Shown here one piece after another: positions 8,603-18,515 of a DNA stretch of 64,000 nt. Source of the stretch: Maribacter stanieri (lineage in GTDB: Bacteria; Bacteroidota; Bacteroidia; Flavobacteriales; Flavobacteriaceae); assembly GCF_900112245.1 (NCBI RefSeq), contig NZ_FOYX01000002.1, forward strand, positions 186,001 through 250,000, read 5' to 3'. How positions within the stretch are numbered: position 1 is the stretch's first letter; the number at the start of each line of letters is the position of its first letter. The notes below the pieces were generated by a model. The model made no database searches, was not told where the DNA came from, and saw only the letters and a list, made by a program, of their open reading frames with translations. The position numbers and the translations under genes are program-made.

Positions 8603-9301
8603 TTGTCAAAAAAAGAACATTCTACAATTGATAATCTTCAAGTTTTATTTGAGGATAACCATCTCATTGTTATAAATAAACGTCCTGGTGATATCGTGCA
8701 AGGAGATAAAACCGGAGACCAACCACTTAGCGATACCGTTAAAGCATTTATAAAGAAAAAATACAATAAGCCAGGTAACGTTTATTTAGGTGTAGTACAC
8801 CGTTTAGACCGCCCTACATCAGGCATTGTAGTATTTGCTAAAACCTCTAAAGCACTGCCAAGATTAAATAAGATGTTCGCTGAAAAAGATGCTAAAAAAA
8901 CCTACTGGGCAATTGTAAAAAATAGTCCAGAAGAGCCAAAAAAGAGATTGGTTCATTGGATGAAGAGGAATACAAAGCAAAACAAATCTTACGCTCATAT
9001 AAAAGAGATTTCAGAAAGTAAAAAAGCAATTTTAACCTATAGAACTTTGAAAAAGCTTGACCGTTATTTTCTTTTGGAAGTAGACCTTGAAACTGGAAGA
9101 CACCATCAAATACGATCGCAACTTACCGCAATCGGCTGCCCTATTAAAGGTGATTTAAAATATGGCTTTAATAGAAGTAACGAGGACGGAAGTATTCACT
9201 TACACGCAAGAAAACTACGATTGATGCATCCTGTAAAAAAGGAACCTTTAGAAATTATTGCCCTGCCGCCAAATGATCCCATTTGGAATGCGTGTCTTTA
9301 A
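8603..9301 (+). CDS. RluA-family pseudouridine synthase
   Basis: The 232-residue protein carries the RluA-family catalytic motif HRLDRPTSG with the catalytic Asp at about residue 69, followed by LETGRHHQIRSQL and the LHARKLRL block. It converts uridine to pseudouridine in rRNA or tRNA. There is no S4 domain in front, so it is the short RluA/RluE-like form and the target site cannot be named. The frame begins with TTG at 8603; no in-frame ATG lies before the family's conserved LFEDNHLIVINK start, so TTG initiation is likely. Confidence 0.88.
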   Translation: MSKKEHSTIDNLQVLFEDNHLIVINKRPGDIVQGDKTGDQPLSDTVKAFIKKKYNKPGNVYLGVVHRLDRPTSGIVVFAKTSKALPRLNKMFAEKDAKKTYWAIVKNSPEEPKKRLVHWMKRNTKQNKSYAHIKEISESKKAILTYRTLKKLDRYFLLEVDLETGRHHQIRSQLTAIGCPIKGDLKYGFNRSNEDGSIHLHARKLRLMHPVKKEPLEIIALPPNDPIWNACL

Positions 9302-9332
9302 TTTTACTACTTTTAACATAAACACTATTACC

Positions 9333-9863
9333 ATGTTAAAGAAAATTTGCTTCTTAGGTTTGTTTATAGTAATTACTTCATGCAGTAGCTATAATTCTAT
9401 TGACACCTTTTACAATGCACACAAAAATGATAATCAAGTAACCGCAGTACGTGTTCCACAGTTCATGCTTTCCATGATAAGTGAAATTTCTCCTGAAATG
9501 AAAGCTATGGTTGGGAATACCAAAGATTTAAGATACATGCAATTCCCCAGTACCACAGATAGTAAAACCCAATTTCTAAATCAACAAATGAATGGTATTA
9601 CAGGTAATTCATTTATAGAGGTTTTCAGAAAAAATGATGAACTAAAACGCAATGTGGTTTCTGTAAGAGAGAAAAAGAACTTGGTTAAAGAAATATTGAT
9701 TTATAATAATGATAACCAAACAGGCTCCTTTTTATATTTTAATGGAGATTTTGACCCAGTAAAGGTTAGAGAAATGGCTAAGAATGAGCAATTCACCAAA
9801 TTCGGAGATAATATAATTAGCCAATTTGGCGCAAGTACTCCTGGTATAAATTCTCAAAATTAA
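9333..9863 (+). CDS. DUF4252 lipoprotein
   Basis: The start is placed at the ATG at 9333, because it gives a clean lipoprotein signal (MLKKICFLGLFIVITSC, Cys17); the longer frame from 9258 lies inside the preceding gene. The 176-residue product matches DUF4252 in its layout: TAVRVPQFMLSM near residue 40, the DLRYMQFP stretch, and the later KEILIYNND...SFLYFNGDF block. DUF4252 proteins are small outer- or inner-membrane lipoproteins of Bacteroidota with no known function. The gene begins 31 bp after the pseudouridine synthase. Confidence 0.8.
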   Translation: MLKKICFLGLFIVITSCSSYNSIDTFYNAHKNDNQVTAVRVPQFMLSMISEISPEMKAMVGNTKDLRYMQFPSTTDSKTQFLNQQMNGITGNSFIEVFRKNDELKRNVVSVREKKNLVKEILIYNNDNQTGSFLYFNGDFDPVKVREMAKNEQFTKFGDNIISQFGASTPGINSQN

Positions 9864-9874
9864 TTGAGCATATC

Positions 9875-10735
9875 TTAAGTTTTCTTCTTTGAGCGAAAAC
9901 TTTCTATAACTACGGAACTTAAAATTAAAACACCTCCTAGAATTGTAGTTCCTTTAGGTATTTCAGATAGAAATATAGCTCCTATTAAAATACCGTATAC
10001 GGGCTGCACACTACTTAATATACTAACGGTGGTAATATTAAAATGCTTAAAAGTCATTAAAAACATAGTATGACCTATTGCAGTGGTCAAAATTGCTAGA
10101 GCCACCAGTACTTGCCATTGGTCAATTATTACATTTGGCGAAATTGTAAACAAAAATGGAAATAGCAAAATACCAACTATGGCTGTCTGATATGTCATTA
10201 GCACAGAACCATTATACTTTTCAACCTTCTTTTTAAGTACTAAATTTCTTAAGGCATAGGCAAATGCCGAAAACACCCCGAAACAAATTGCGATAGTATA
10301 ACTATTCTCAAAATCTAAAGACGGACTAAGAAAATACATGCCTGTTAATACCAGAAAAGCAAGAAGTAAATGTGCCAATTGAAACTTGGTCTTTAATAAA
10401 ATTGGCTCTAAAAACGCAGTAATTACCGGGTATGTAAATATGGAGAGCATACCGATGGCGACATTTGATAGTTTTAAGGCGTAGAAATAGGTAACCCAAT
10501 GAACTCCCATTAAGACACCGCTAAATAAAATTACGCCTGCATCTTTTGTATCTATTTTTAAATTGAATTTTTTATATCTGCAGTACAGAAATAAAGCTAC
10601 AAATGCCAGTAAGGCTCGTGAACCAATTGTTACGGGCACAGGTAGTTGTACATATCGCCCAAGAGCTCCAGAAGTGGCTATGAATAACATAGCCAAGTTG
10701 ATTTCTAATAAATGTTGAATATGGTTACTTTTCAT
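9875..10735 (-). CDS. EamA/DMT-family transporter
   Basis: The 286-residue protein is nearly all hydrophobic, with about ten membrane helices arranged as two EamA repeats (roughly 8-135 and 145-280). Repeat 1 ends with the typical MLSIFTYPVITAFLEP stretch and repeat 2 with SILSSVQPVYGILIGAIFLSE. Members export amino acids, nucleosides or other metabolites across the inner membrane; the substrate cannot be inferred. It is tail-to-tail with the DUF4252 gene and directly downstream (16 bp) of the helical-repeat gene. Confidence 0.88.
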   Translation of the reverse strand: MKSNHIQHLLEINLAMLFIATSGALGRYVQLPVPVTIGSRALLAFVALFLYCRYKKFNLKIDTKDAGVILFSGVLMGVHWVTYFYALKLSNVAIGMLSIFTYPVITAFLEPILLKTKFQLAHLLLAFLVLTGMYFLSPSLDFENSYTIAICFGVFSAFAYALRNLVLKKKVEKYNGSVLMTYQTAIVGILLFPFLFTISPNVIIDQWQVLVALAILTTAIGHTMFLMTFKHFNITTVSILSSVQPVYGILIGAIFLSEIPKGTTILGGVLILSSVVIESFRSKKKT

Positions 10736-10750
10736 CTAACAAAAGTTTCT

Positions 10751-12295
10751 TTAGCGTGTTTTCGCCAAAGCCTTCTCCCTCATTATTTGAGATACAGGTT
10801 TATTTTGCAAATGACTCTCTAACCATGAAAGAATATCTAAATACAAGAACGCCCTTTTTTCATAAGGGTGATCCTCATACTTTTTCAATTCAGTATATAA
10901 CTTCTGAAATTCCGCTTTTAATTGATTAGGATAGATACCGCCAAGACTTCTTAAAAACTTGATCATTTCTTTTTGGACTGCGTGCATATCGTTCATTTTC
11001 AATAAAAACTTATAGGTGCTTTTTAATTGAACTTCTAAATGATAATCCATACCAGCCTCATAATGAGCCACTAAACTTAAAACACGAGCAAAACACATTA
11101 GGTCTTCACGCATTTTTAAATTCTTGTTATCTATAATTTTTTTAAGATATTGAATACACGTTTTGTTATCCCCAATTCCAAAATACAGACACGCAATTTT
11201 ATAATAGAGAACCATAACATGATGTACATCTATTCTGTCTCTATGCTTATTTATTCCGTATTCAACAATCTTTACTAGATAAAGTCCTTTTTCAAAAGTT
11301 CCTTCTAGAAAATGCAAGTTCAATTTATTCGCATTTAAATACATGAATACCAATGAATTGATATTATCATTATCTGGAAATTCCTTTTCCTTAATAGTCA
11401 ACTCTAAACGCTCAAGAACTTCTTTAAATTGAGAGCTATACTGTACATAAAAAAGTGATTCCAATAAATAGTGATTACCTTTTAAAAAGAACACCGGATT
11501 AAGATAAATCATGTCTTTATGATCATAAAAAAGATCAACCCACTTACTTGCGTATTTAAAACAGGACAAGAAATCTTGAGTAAGAAAACTGTACCACAGA
11601 TACGCTTTATACAACCATAACTTTTCTCTAAATCCTAAATCCTCTATGTTATATAGCGGTAAATGATCATTAAAATAAGTTTTTACTTTTTGATAATCCT
11701 CATCACTGCGTACATAACCTACTTTCAACATCATTCCATAAAGTTGAAGCGAAAGATTAGATAGTTTACTGGTCATTACATTATGCCCAGATAATTCTTT
11801 TGCCTGTATGGCAAGTTCATCTGCACGATCAGGTATACTTCGCGTAATGTACTGTGTTTCAATAATTTTCTCTAACTCAACAATCTCATAGGCAATATTC
11901 TTTTCCTCATTTTCAATAGCGATACTTTTTACCTTATCAAGAATCTTTAAACTTTGCTTGTATAGTCCTTTTTGATATAAAATTGTGGCAAAATCTAACT
12001 GCTCCCGTATTTGAACCCTAATATTCTGGTTAACGGGATTTAATCTTAAACTGACTAAAATCTGTTTGTATAGATGTGCTTTTAGGTTAGAGAGTTGTGC
12101 TTTCTTAACTATACCACTTTCTAGTATGGTTTTCTCATCATAATGCTTAATTTTATCCAATAGATTGAACAGTGCTAAAAATTTAGCATCGGTATTCACA
12201 CCTAATCTGCCTACATAAAGCTTAAATTGACGCTTTTCAGATTTAGAAAGTGATTTAACTAAAACGAACAAAGCATCTTTATGCGCATTTGTCAT
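10751..12295 (-). CDS. Conserved hypothetical helical-repeat protein
   Basis: The 514-residue protein has no signal peptide or membrane helix and is predicted all-helical. TPR-like periodicity is visible in segments such as ILYQKGLYKQSLKILDKV and IACLYFGIGDNKTCIQYLKKI. The N-terminus (KDALFVLVKSLSKSEKRQFKLYV) looks like a conserved Bacteroidota opening. It is probably a cytoplasmic scaffold or regulatory protein, but I do not recognise a named family. Divergent from leuA with a 145-bp spacer. Confidence 0.65.
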   Translation of the reverse strand: MTNAHKDALFVLVKSLSKSEKRQFKLYVGRLGVNTDAKFLALFNLLDKIKHYDEKTILESGIVKKAQLSNLKAHLYKQILVSLRLNPVNQNIRVQIREQLDFATILYQKGLYKQSLKILDKVKSIAIENEEKNIAYEIVELEKIIETQYITRSIPDRADELAIQAKELSGHNVMTSKLSNLSLQLYGMMLKVGYVRSDEDYQKVKTYFNDHLPLYNIEDLGFREKLWLYKAYLWYSFLTQDFLSCFKYASKWVDLFYDHKDMIYLNPVFFLKGNHYLLESLFYVQYSSQFKEVLERLELTIKEKEFPDNDNINSLVFMYLNANKLNLHFLEGTFEKGLYLVKIVEYGINKHRDRIDVHHVMVLYYKIACLYFGIGDNKTCIQYLKKIIDNKNLKMREDLMCFARVLSLVAHYEAGMDYHLEVQLKSTYKFLLKMNDMHAVQKEMIKFLRSLGGIYPNQLKAEFQKLYTELKKYEDHPYEKRAFLYLDILSWLESHLQNKPVSQIMREKALAKTR

Positions 12296-12440
12296 CGTAA
12301 TAATAAGAGTTTAAATAATTGTAATTCAATGTTTTATACACCTAAAAAACTGACTTAACGTTGTAAACATGTTAACAAAATTCGAGCATTTTGTGTTTTA
12401 GGTTATATATTCGTTTGACGAGTAAAACTACGTAAATATA

Positions 12441-13613
12441 ATGAGTAAAGAGATAGTACAAATATTTGACACTACTTTAAGAGATGGAGAGCAAGTTCCG
12501 GGCTGTAAATTAGACCGTGAGCAAAAATTGGTAATAGCTGAGCGCCTAGATTTACTAGGGGTAAATGTTATTGAGGCCGGTTTTCCTGTTTCTAGCCCTG
12601 GAGATTTCCAATCTGTAGAGGCCATAGCCAAACTCGTTAAAAATGCGACTGTTTGTGGATTAACCCGTGCGGTAAAAAATGATATTGAAGTTGCAGCTGA
12701 TGCATTGAAATATGCTAAAATGCCTCGAATTCACACCGGTATAGGTACATCTGACTCACATATAAAATTTAAATTCAATTCTAACAGAGAAGCTATTATA
12801 GAGCGTGCAGTTGCTGCCGTTTCCTACGCTAAGACTTTTGTTGAGGATGTTGAATTTTATGCGGAAGACGCAGGGCGTACGGATAATGAATTTTTAGCTC
12901 GTGTATGTGAAGCTGTAATAAAAGCTGGTGCAACAGTACTTAATATTCCAGATACAACTGGTTACTGCCTACCAGATGAATACGGTGCTAAAATGAAATA
13001 TTTACGTGAAAATGTAAAGGGAATACACAACGCTATACTTTCTTGTCATTGTCATAATGATTTAGGTTTAGCCACCGCAAATTCAATTGCAGGTGTTTTA
13101 AATGGTGCAAGACAAATAGAGTGTACTATAAATGGCATTGGAGAGCGTGCAGGTAATACCTCATTAGAAGAAGTGGTAATGATTATGCGCCAACACCCAG
13201 ATTTAAACTTAGATACTACCATAAATAGTAAACTATTGTATGACACTAGTTTAATGGTTTCTAGCAAAATGGGAATGATGGTACAACCAAACAAAGCTAT
13301 TGTTGGTGCTAATGCATTTGCCCATAGTTCTGGTATTCATCAAGATGGTGTTATAAAAAATAGAGAGACTTACGAAATTATTGACCCCGCAGAAGTTGGT
13401 GTCACAGAATCTTCTATTGTCTTAACAGCTAGAAGCGGTAGAGCCGCACTTGCTTACAGAGCAAAAATTGTTGGTTATGAGCTTACTAAAACTCAATTAG
13501 ACCAAGTTTATCAAGAGTTTTTAAAATATGCAGACACAAGAAAAGAAGTCAAAGACGATGATATTCATCAAATTATAGAGACCTCTAATATAGACTTACA
13601 AAGTATTAGCTAA
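12441..13613 (+). CDS. leuA: 2-isopropylmalate synthase, short form without C-terminal regulatory domain
   Basis: The 390-residue protein contains the HMGL-like TIM barrel: [13 protein letters not shown] at 9-21 with the metal- and ketoacid-binding Arg14-Asp15, and the metal-binding HCH at 203-205 ([15 protein letters not shown]). [11 protein letters not shown], from the subdomain after the barrel, begins at about residue 291. It condenses acetyl-CoA with 2-oxoisovalerate. Classical LeuA has about 510 residues with a leucine-sensing C-terminal domain; this one stops after the subdomain, so leucine feedback at that domain is absent. leuB follows 2 bp later, which supports LeuA over homocitrate or citramalate synthase. 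Confidence 0.88.
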   Translation: MSKEIVQIFDTTLRDGEQVPGCKLDREQKLVIAERLDLLGVNVIEAGFPVSSPGDFQSVEAIAKLVKNATVCGLTRAVKNDIEVAADALKYAKMPRIHTGIGTSDSHIKFKFNSNREAIIERAVAAVSYAKTFVEDVEFYAEDAGRTDNEFLARVCEAVIKAGATVLNIPDTTGYCLPDEYGAKMKYLRENVKGIHNAILSCHCHNDLGLATANSIAGVLNGARQIECTINGIGERAGNTSLEEVVMIMRQHPDLNLDTTINSKLLYDTSLMVSSKMGMMVQPNKAIVGANAFAHSSGIHQDGVIKNRETYEIIDPAEVGVTESSIVLTARSGRAALAYRAKIVGYELTKTQLDQVYQEFLKYADTRKEVKDDDIHQIIETSNIDLQSIS

Positions 13614-13615
13614 TT

Positions 13616-14734
13616 ATGCATTTAAATATTGCTGTTTTAGAAGGAGATGGAATAGGGCCTGAGGTGGTTGCGCAATCCATTAAATGTTTACGATCGGTTG
13701 AAGAAACTTTTGGACATAGTTTTACTTTTGAAAAAGGCCTAATTGGTGCTTCTGCAATTAAAAAAACAGGAAATCCGCTACCTGATGAAACTCTTGAACT
13801 TTGTAAAAGAACAGATGCAACCTTGTTTGGTGCATTAGGTTTACCCGAGTTTGATGATAATCCGAAAGCAAAAGTTTGGCCAGAGCAAGGACTTTTACGA
13901 TTACGTAAAGAACTAGGTCTTTTTGCCAATATTAGACCTGTAAAGGTTTTTCCTTCACTTGTAAAGCAGTCTCCCCTTTCTAAAGCGCAGGTTCAAAATA
14001 CTGATCTTGTAATTTTTAGAGAACTGGCGGGCGGAATTTATTACGGAGTAAAAACCATTGATGAGGAAGCAAATTCTGCTACCGATACATGCACATATAC
14101 AGAAGCTGAAATTAGCAGAATAACACATTTAGCGTTTAAATCTGCTCGTTCAAGAAAAAAGAAAGTTACACTGGTAGACAAAGCCAATGTACTTGAAACA
14201 TCACGTTTATGGAGACGTGTAGTAAGGTCTATTTCTGAAAGTTATCCAGACGTAGAGTTAAATTGCCTATTTATAGACAATGCCGCTATACAAATGGTTT
14301 TAGACCCCTCACAATTCGATGTTATTTTAACCGATAATATGTTTGGAGACATCCTTTCTGACCAAGGTAGCGTTATTGCTGGCTCAATAGGGCTTTTACC
14401 ATCTGCTTCAGTAGGATTAGAACATGCTATGTTCGAACCTATACACGGCTCATACCCAGATGCTGCGGGCAAAAATATTGCTAACCCGGTTGCTTCCATT
14501 TTAAGTATGGCTATGTTACTACAACACTTTAAAATGAATGAAGAATCTGATGCCGTTGTGGCTGCCGTTCTAAAATCCTTTTCTAAAAAAATAGTTACTG
14601 CAGATATTTTAGGTAGCTCTAAATATGGAACTAATTATGTAGGGGATTTTATTGCAGATAATATTATGGAACTAGATGGTAGCTTCAACATTAACGACGA
14701 AAATATTGGTTTAGGAAAATCTACCATTATCTAG
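13616..14734 (+). CDS. leuB: 3-isopropylmalate dehydrogenase
   Basis: The 372-residue enzyme oxidises and decarboxylates 3-isopropylmalate with NAD. It has GDGIGPEV at 10-17, the substrate-binding arginine block (LLRLRKELGLFANIRP), FRELAGGIYYG, and the Mg/NAD region DVILTDNMFGDILSD followed by the NAD-loop HGSYPDAAGKNIANP. It is translationally close to leuA (2-bp gap), so the two form an operon. leuC and leuD are not adjacent and must be elsewhere. Confidence 0.95.
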   Translation: MHLNIAVLEGDGIGPEVVAQSIKCLRSVEETFGHSFTFEKGLIGASAIKKTGNPLPDETLELCKRTDATLFGALGLPEFDDNPKAKVWPEQGLLRLRKELGLFANIRPVKVFPSLVKQSPLSKAQVQNTDLVIFRELAGGIYYGVKTIDEEANSATDTCTYTEAEISRITHLAFKSARSRKKKVTLVDKANVLETSRLWRRVVRSISESYPDVELNCLFIDNAAIQMVLDPSQFDVILTDNMFGDILSDQGSVIAGSIGLLPSASVGLEHAMFEPIHGSYPDAAGKNIANPVASILSMAMLLQHFKMNEESDAVVAAVLKSFSKKIVTADILGSSKYGTNYVGDFIADNIMELDGSFNINDENIGLGKSTII

Positions 14735-14735
14735 T

Positions 14736-15959
14736 TTACTCATTACTAAGCTGCGTAATTAAAGCGTTAAAATCCTTTTTAAATTCAACATACTTTTCTC
14801 CAGTTGCAGGACCGTTAAATCCTGTATGAATTTTTCTTACATCTCCATTTTTATCAATAAAAATAGTAGTAGGGTAAGAAAGTATATGGTTTAACATGGG
14901 TAGTTTTTCTTGTGCCTTTTTCTTATCATAGCTTCCATATTGAGCTAGTAATATAGGATAATTTACCGCTACCCTATCCTTTAAACGATTAATAGCCTTA
15001 AATGCTATTTCTTTAGTTTTTGCAGATTCAAAAGCCAGCCCAATAACTTCAACATTAGAATCTTGTTTAAGATAATCTACCAAAAACTTAGTCTCATCTA
15101 AACAATTTGGACACCAAGTTCCCATTAACTGGACAATAACAACTTTGTTTTGATACTTCTTATCAGATAGGGATATCATATTTCCATCAGAATCAGGAAA
15201 AGAGAAAGCAAGTTTATCATAACCTTCATTTAAAAAAGTTAACGAATCTGGATTAGGCAGTTCAAATCCATCATTTCTATTTGCCACAAAAGGTTCTTTA
15301 AAATGATTGCCTGAGTAAAAATTACCATTCATACTTGAATCTGTAACTTTTGCAGTAAATAGAAAAGCATGAGCACCATCAAAAGAAGATAACTTTAAAG
15401 AGTCTCCATCAAGTATACCTTCAAGGAATCTATAATCACCAGTAGTTGTTCTAAAAGTACCGGTTACCTTACTATCCTCTTGTAAAAAAATTCCTTTGCC
15501 AACATATTCCTCCTCTAAATCTGGACTAAAATAGGTTTCCCAAATTCCAGTTACGTTTCTTTCCGTTTTCTTTAATTTAGCAGGAAATCTATCTTCAATA
15601 CCATAAACTGCCGTAAACGGTACAATCCTATCTAGACTTTCTTTTATAAACTGTCCTTGTATTTTGTTTTCTGTAAAAGTACCTGCTAGGTATCCTTCAA
15701 AAACAGGTGTTTGCATACGTATAGAATCTCCTTTAATTTCTATTTCGTCTACATCTATAACTTCTTCTGCATTATAAATTTGCATTTTATAGCTACCATC
15801 ATCCTTTTTAGCTACTGTAAGATTAAAAGGTAGTTCTTGGTTATCCATAACATTTAACTCCACAAGCCAAATACCTTCAGAGAGGTTATTGGTTTGTTTT
15901 TTTTCCTTACATCCAACAATTAATAGTAAAGCGGATAATATTGCTAACCCAAATCTCAT
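14736..15959 (-). CDS. TlpA-like thioredoxin-fold lipoprotein
   Basis: The start is taken as the ATG at 15959, which gives a lipoprotein signal ending at Cys17 (LIVGC); a longer frame would need TTG at 15971. The 407-residue product has a beta-rich N-terminal half of about 230 residues. A TlpA/AhpC-TSA domain follows, with the redox motif CPNC at about 283-286 (GTWCPNCLDE). The cis-proline region (PTTIFIDKNG) is also present. It is predicted to be a membrane-anchored periplasmic thiol-disulfide reductase. It is tail-to-tail with leuB. Confidence 0.82.
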   Translation of the reverse strand: MRFGLAILSALLLIVGCKEKKQTNNLSEGIWLVELNVMDNQELPFNLTVAKKDDGSYKMQIYNAEEVIDVDEIEIKGDSIRMQTPVFEGYLAGTFTENKIQGQFIKESLDRIVPFTAVYGIEDRFPAKLKKTERNVTGIWETYFSPDLEEEYVGKGIFLQEDSKVTGTFRTTTGDYRFLEGILDGDSLKLSSFDGAHAFLFTAKVTDSSMNGNFYSGNHFKEPFVANRNDGFELPNPDSLTFLNEGYDKLAFSFPDSDGNMISLSDKKYQNKVVIVQLMGTWCPNCLDETKFLVDYLKQDSNVEVIGLAFESAKTKEIAFKAINRLKDRVAVNYPILLAQYGSYDKKKAQEKLPMLNHILSYPTTIFIDKNGDVRKIHTGFNGPATGEKYVEFKKDFNALITQLSNE

Positions 15960-16035
15960 ACTGTTTTCCAATTTAACTGGTAAGAAACAATTAAATATGC
16001 ATAATTAAAAATTTAAATAAAGACTTCATAGCTTA

Positions 16036-16066
16036 TTGAATGTATACGGGCATTGTTTTATCTTTG
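16036..16066 (+). promoter_or_regulatory. Bacteroidota-type promoter of pheT
   Basis: TTG at 16036-16038 and TATCTTTG at 16059-16066 are separated by 20 bp, matching the Bacteroidota -33/-7 consensus TTG-N19/20-TAnnTTTG. The -7 box ends 19 bp before the pheT ATG, leaving a short leader. Confidence 0.7.
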
Positions 16067-16085
16067 CGCACTATAAATGTTTTGA

Positions 16086-18515
16086 ATGAAAATATCATAT
16101 AACTGGCTTAAACAGTTCATACAAATAGATTGGGAATCACAAAAAACCGGAGAACTTTTAACCGATTTAGGTTTAGAAGTAGAGGGTGTTGAAAAATTTG
16201 AATCTGTTAAAGGCGGATTGAAAGGCATTGTTGTTGGTCATGTATTAAGTTGCGTTAAACATACTAATGCCGATAAGCTAAATGTTACTATGGTCGATAT
16301 AGGCCTAGATGCTCCTGTACAAATTGTATGTGGTGCCAAAAATGTTGCAGCAGGACAAAAAGTACCTGTAGCTACTATTGGTACAACATTGTATACCCCA
16401 GAAGGAGAAGCCTGGACTATTAAGAAAGGTAAAATTAGAGGCGAAGAAAGTTTTGGAATGATTTGCGCTGAAGATGAACTTGGTCTTGGATCTAGCCATG
16501 ATGGAATTATGGTCTTGAACGAGGATTTAAAAGCGGGTACACCTTGCGCTGAAATATTCAATGTTGAAGAAGATGAAGTTTTTGAAATTGGACTTACCCC
16601 TAACCGTGCTGATGCTATGAGCCATTTTGGTGTAGCAAGAGATTTAAAAGCTGGGTTGAAGCAAAAGGAAATTACAAAAGAATTGATTACCCCATCGACC
16701 AGTCATTTTAATATTAATGACCGATCATTAAAAATAGACGTAGACGTTAAACAAACTGAACTTGCCCCAAGATACTGTGGTGTTACGTTGAGTAATTTAA
16801 TTATTCAACCCTCTCCTACTTGGTTACAAAATAGGTTGAAATCTATAGGTCTAACTCCAAAAAATAATGTTGTTGATGCTACTAATTATGTATTACATGA
16901 ATTAGGGCAACCTTTGCATGCATTTGACGCAGCAAAAATAAAGGGTAATAAAATTATTGTTCAAACCCTACCTAAAGGCACTAAATTCACTACACTTGAC
17001 GGCGTTGAAAGAACGTTACATGAAGATGATTTAATGATTTGTGACACCGAAAAACCCTTATGTTTAGCTGGTGTGTTTGGAGGTTTAGGTTCTGGTGTAA
17101 CCGAAGAAACCACTTCTATATTTTTAGAAAGTGCCTATTTTAACCCAGTTTCCATTAGAAAATCAGCAAAAAGACATGCGTTAAACACCGATGCGTCTTT
17201 TAGGTTTGAACGTGGTATTGATATAGAGAATGTTGAGTTCAGTCTAAAACGTGCCGCTTTATTGATAAAGGAAATTGCTGGCGGAGAAATCACTTCAGAC
17301 ATTTATGATCTATATCCTAAGAAGCAACCAAACTTTGAAGTTTTTCTTGCTTTTGAAAAAATAAACAAGCTTATAGGTCAAGCTATTCCGCAAGATACTA
17401 TCAAATCTATTTTAGCATCTCTAGACATCAAGGTTAAAAACGTTACAGAAGCCGGTATGGGTCTTGAAGTACCGTCTTACAGAGTTGATGTACAAAGACA
17501 GGTAGATGTTATAGAAGAAATATTAAGAGTCTATGGCTATAACAATGTAGCTTTCAGCCAAAAGCTGAATGCATCCGTTGCAACCACAGAAGCAACCGCA
17601 GATCACACTATACAAACTACAATTGGCAATGTTTTAGCTTCAAAAGGCTATTATGAAATTTTAACCAATAGTTTAACCAATCCTGATTATGTTTCGTTAC
17701 TAGATTCAGACGAAGAGGAACATAAATCTATAGAAATCATTAACCCATTAAGTGGCGATTTATCTATTTTAAGAAGAACCTCATTATTCTCTGCATTAGA
17801 AACTGCCAACTATAATATTAACCGTAGACGCGCAAACCTAAAGTTGTTCGAATTCGGAAAAACATATTATGCAAAAGGAGATAAAAGAATAGAGCCAAAA
17901 TATTTAAGTATCTTATTAAGTGGAGATTCTACACAAGATAGCTGGACCAACAAAGCTATATCGACCAATTTTTACGAATTAAAATCAATTGTTGAAACAG
18001 TTCTATTAAGACTTGGAATATCTAACTTAAAGAGTGAGCCTATTAGTTCTTCCAATTTTTCAGAGGGCTTAACTTTTACATATAAAAAGAAAGAATTAGT
18101 TTCTTTCGGATTGATTAAAAAGTCAATTCTTAAACATTTTGATATCAAGCAAGATGTATTATATGCAGACTTCGATTGGGGTGCTGTTTTAAAACACTTA
18201 GAGACAACTCCTGTAGTGTTTAAAGAAATACCTAAGTATCCTGAAGTTAAGAGAGATTTCGCACTACTGTTGGATAACAAAGCGACTTATCGCGAACTTC
18301 ACGACCTTGCTTTTGGAGCTGAGCGTAAGTACTTAAAAGATATGACGCTATTTGATGTTTACGAAGGCAAGAACTTACCGGAGGGTAAAAAATCTTATGC
18401 AGTTAGTTTTACTTTGCAAGATGACAAAAGCACGTTAACTGAAAAACAAATTGAAAAGATAATGTCTAAACTACAAAATACTTACGAACGTAATTTAGGA
18501 GCAACGCTTCGTTAA
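16086..18515 (+). CDS. pheT: Phenylalanine-tRNA ligase beta subunit
   Basis: The 809-residue protein is the full-length bacterial PheT. The order is an N-terminal start MKISYNWLKQFIQ, an OB-fold tRNA-binding domain (about 40-155, with HTNADKLNVTMVDIG), the B3/B4 editing region (LHELGQPLHAFDAAKI) and the B5 domain. The catalytic-like core follows (NPLSGDLSILRRTS), then the C-terminal anticodon-binding FDX-ACB domain (about 715-809, YPEVKRDFALLLD). It forms an alpha2-beta2 enzyme with PheS. pheS is not adjacent here, so the two subunits are encoded apart, as is common in Bacteroidota. Confidence 0.97.
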   Translation: MKISYNWLKQFIQIDWESQKTGELLTDLGLEVEGVEKFESVKGGLKGIVVGHVLSCVKHTNADKLNVTMVDIGLDAPVQIVCGAKNVAAGQKVPVATIGTTLYTPEGEAWTIKKGKIRGEESFGMICAEDELGLGSSHDGIMVLNEDLKAGTPCAEIFNVEEDEVFEIGLTPNRADAMSHFGVARDLKAGLKQKEITKELITPSTSHFNINDRSLKIDVDVKQTELAPRYCGVTLSNLIIQPSPTWLQNRLKSIGLTPKNNVVDATNYVLHELGQPLHAFDAAKIKGNKIIVQTLPKGTKFTTLDGVERTLHEDDLMICDTEKPLCLAGVFGGLGSGVTEETTSIFLESAYFNPVSIRKSAKRHALNTDASFRFERGIDIENVEFSLKRAALLIKEIAGGEITSDIYDLYPKKQPNFEVFLAFEKINKLIGQAIPQDTIKSILASLDIKVKNVTEAGMGLEVPSYRVDVQRQVDVIEEILRVYGYNNVAFSQKLNASVATTEATADHTIQTTIGNVLASKGYYEILTNSLTNPDYVSLLDSDEEEHKSIEIINPLSGDLSILRRTSLFSALETANYNINRRRANLKLFEFGKTYYAKGDKRIEPKYLSILLSGDSTQDSWTNKAISTNFYELKSIVETVLLRLGISNLKSEPISSSNFSEGLTFTYKKKELVSFGLIKKSILKHFDIKQDVLYADFDWGAVLKHLETTPVVFKEIPKYPEVKRDFALLLDNKATYRELHDLAFGAERKYLKDMTLFDVYEGKNLPEGKKSYAVSFTLQDDKSTLTEKQIEKIMSKLQNTYERNLGATLR

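Noticed and set aside
9258-9332. Extended N-terminus of the DUF4252 gene starting inside the pseudouridine synthase gene
   Set aside because: It would hide the lipoprotein signal beginning at ATG 9333; the shorter form is the biologically sensible one.
12428-12631. Minus-strand frames inside leuA, clpB, pheT and other conserved genes
   Set aside because: They are shadow frames of recognised genes on the opposite strand and show no protein family features.
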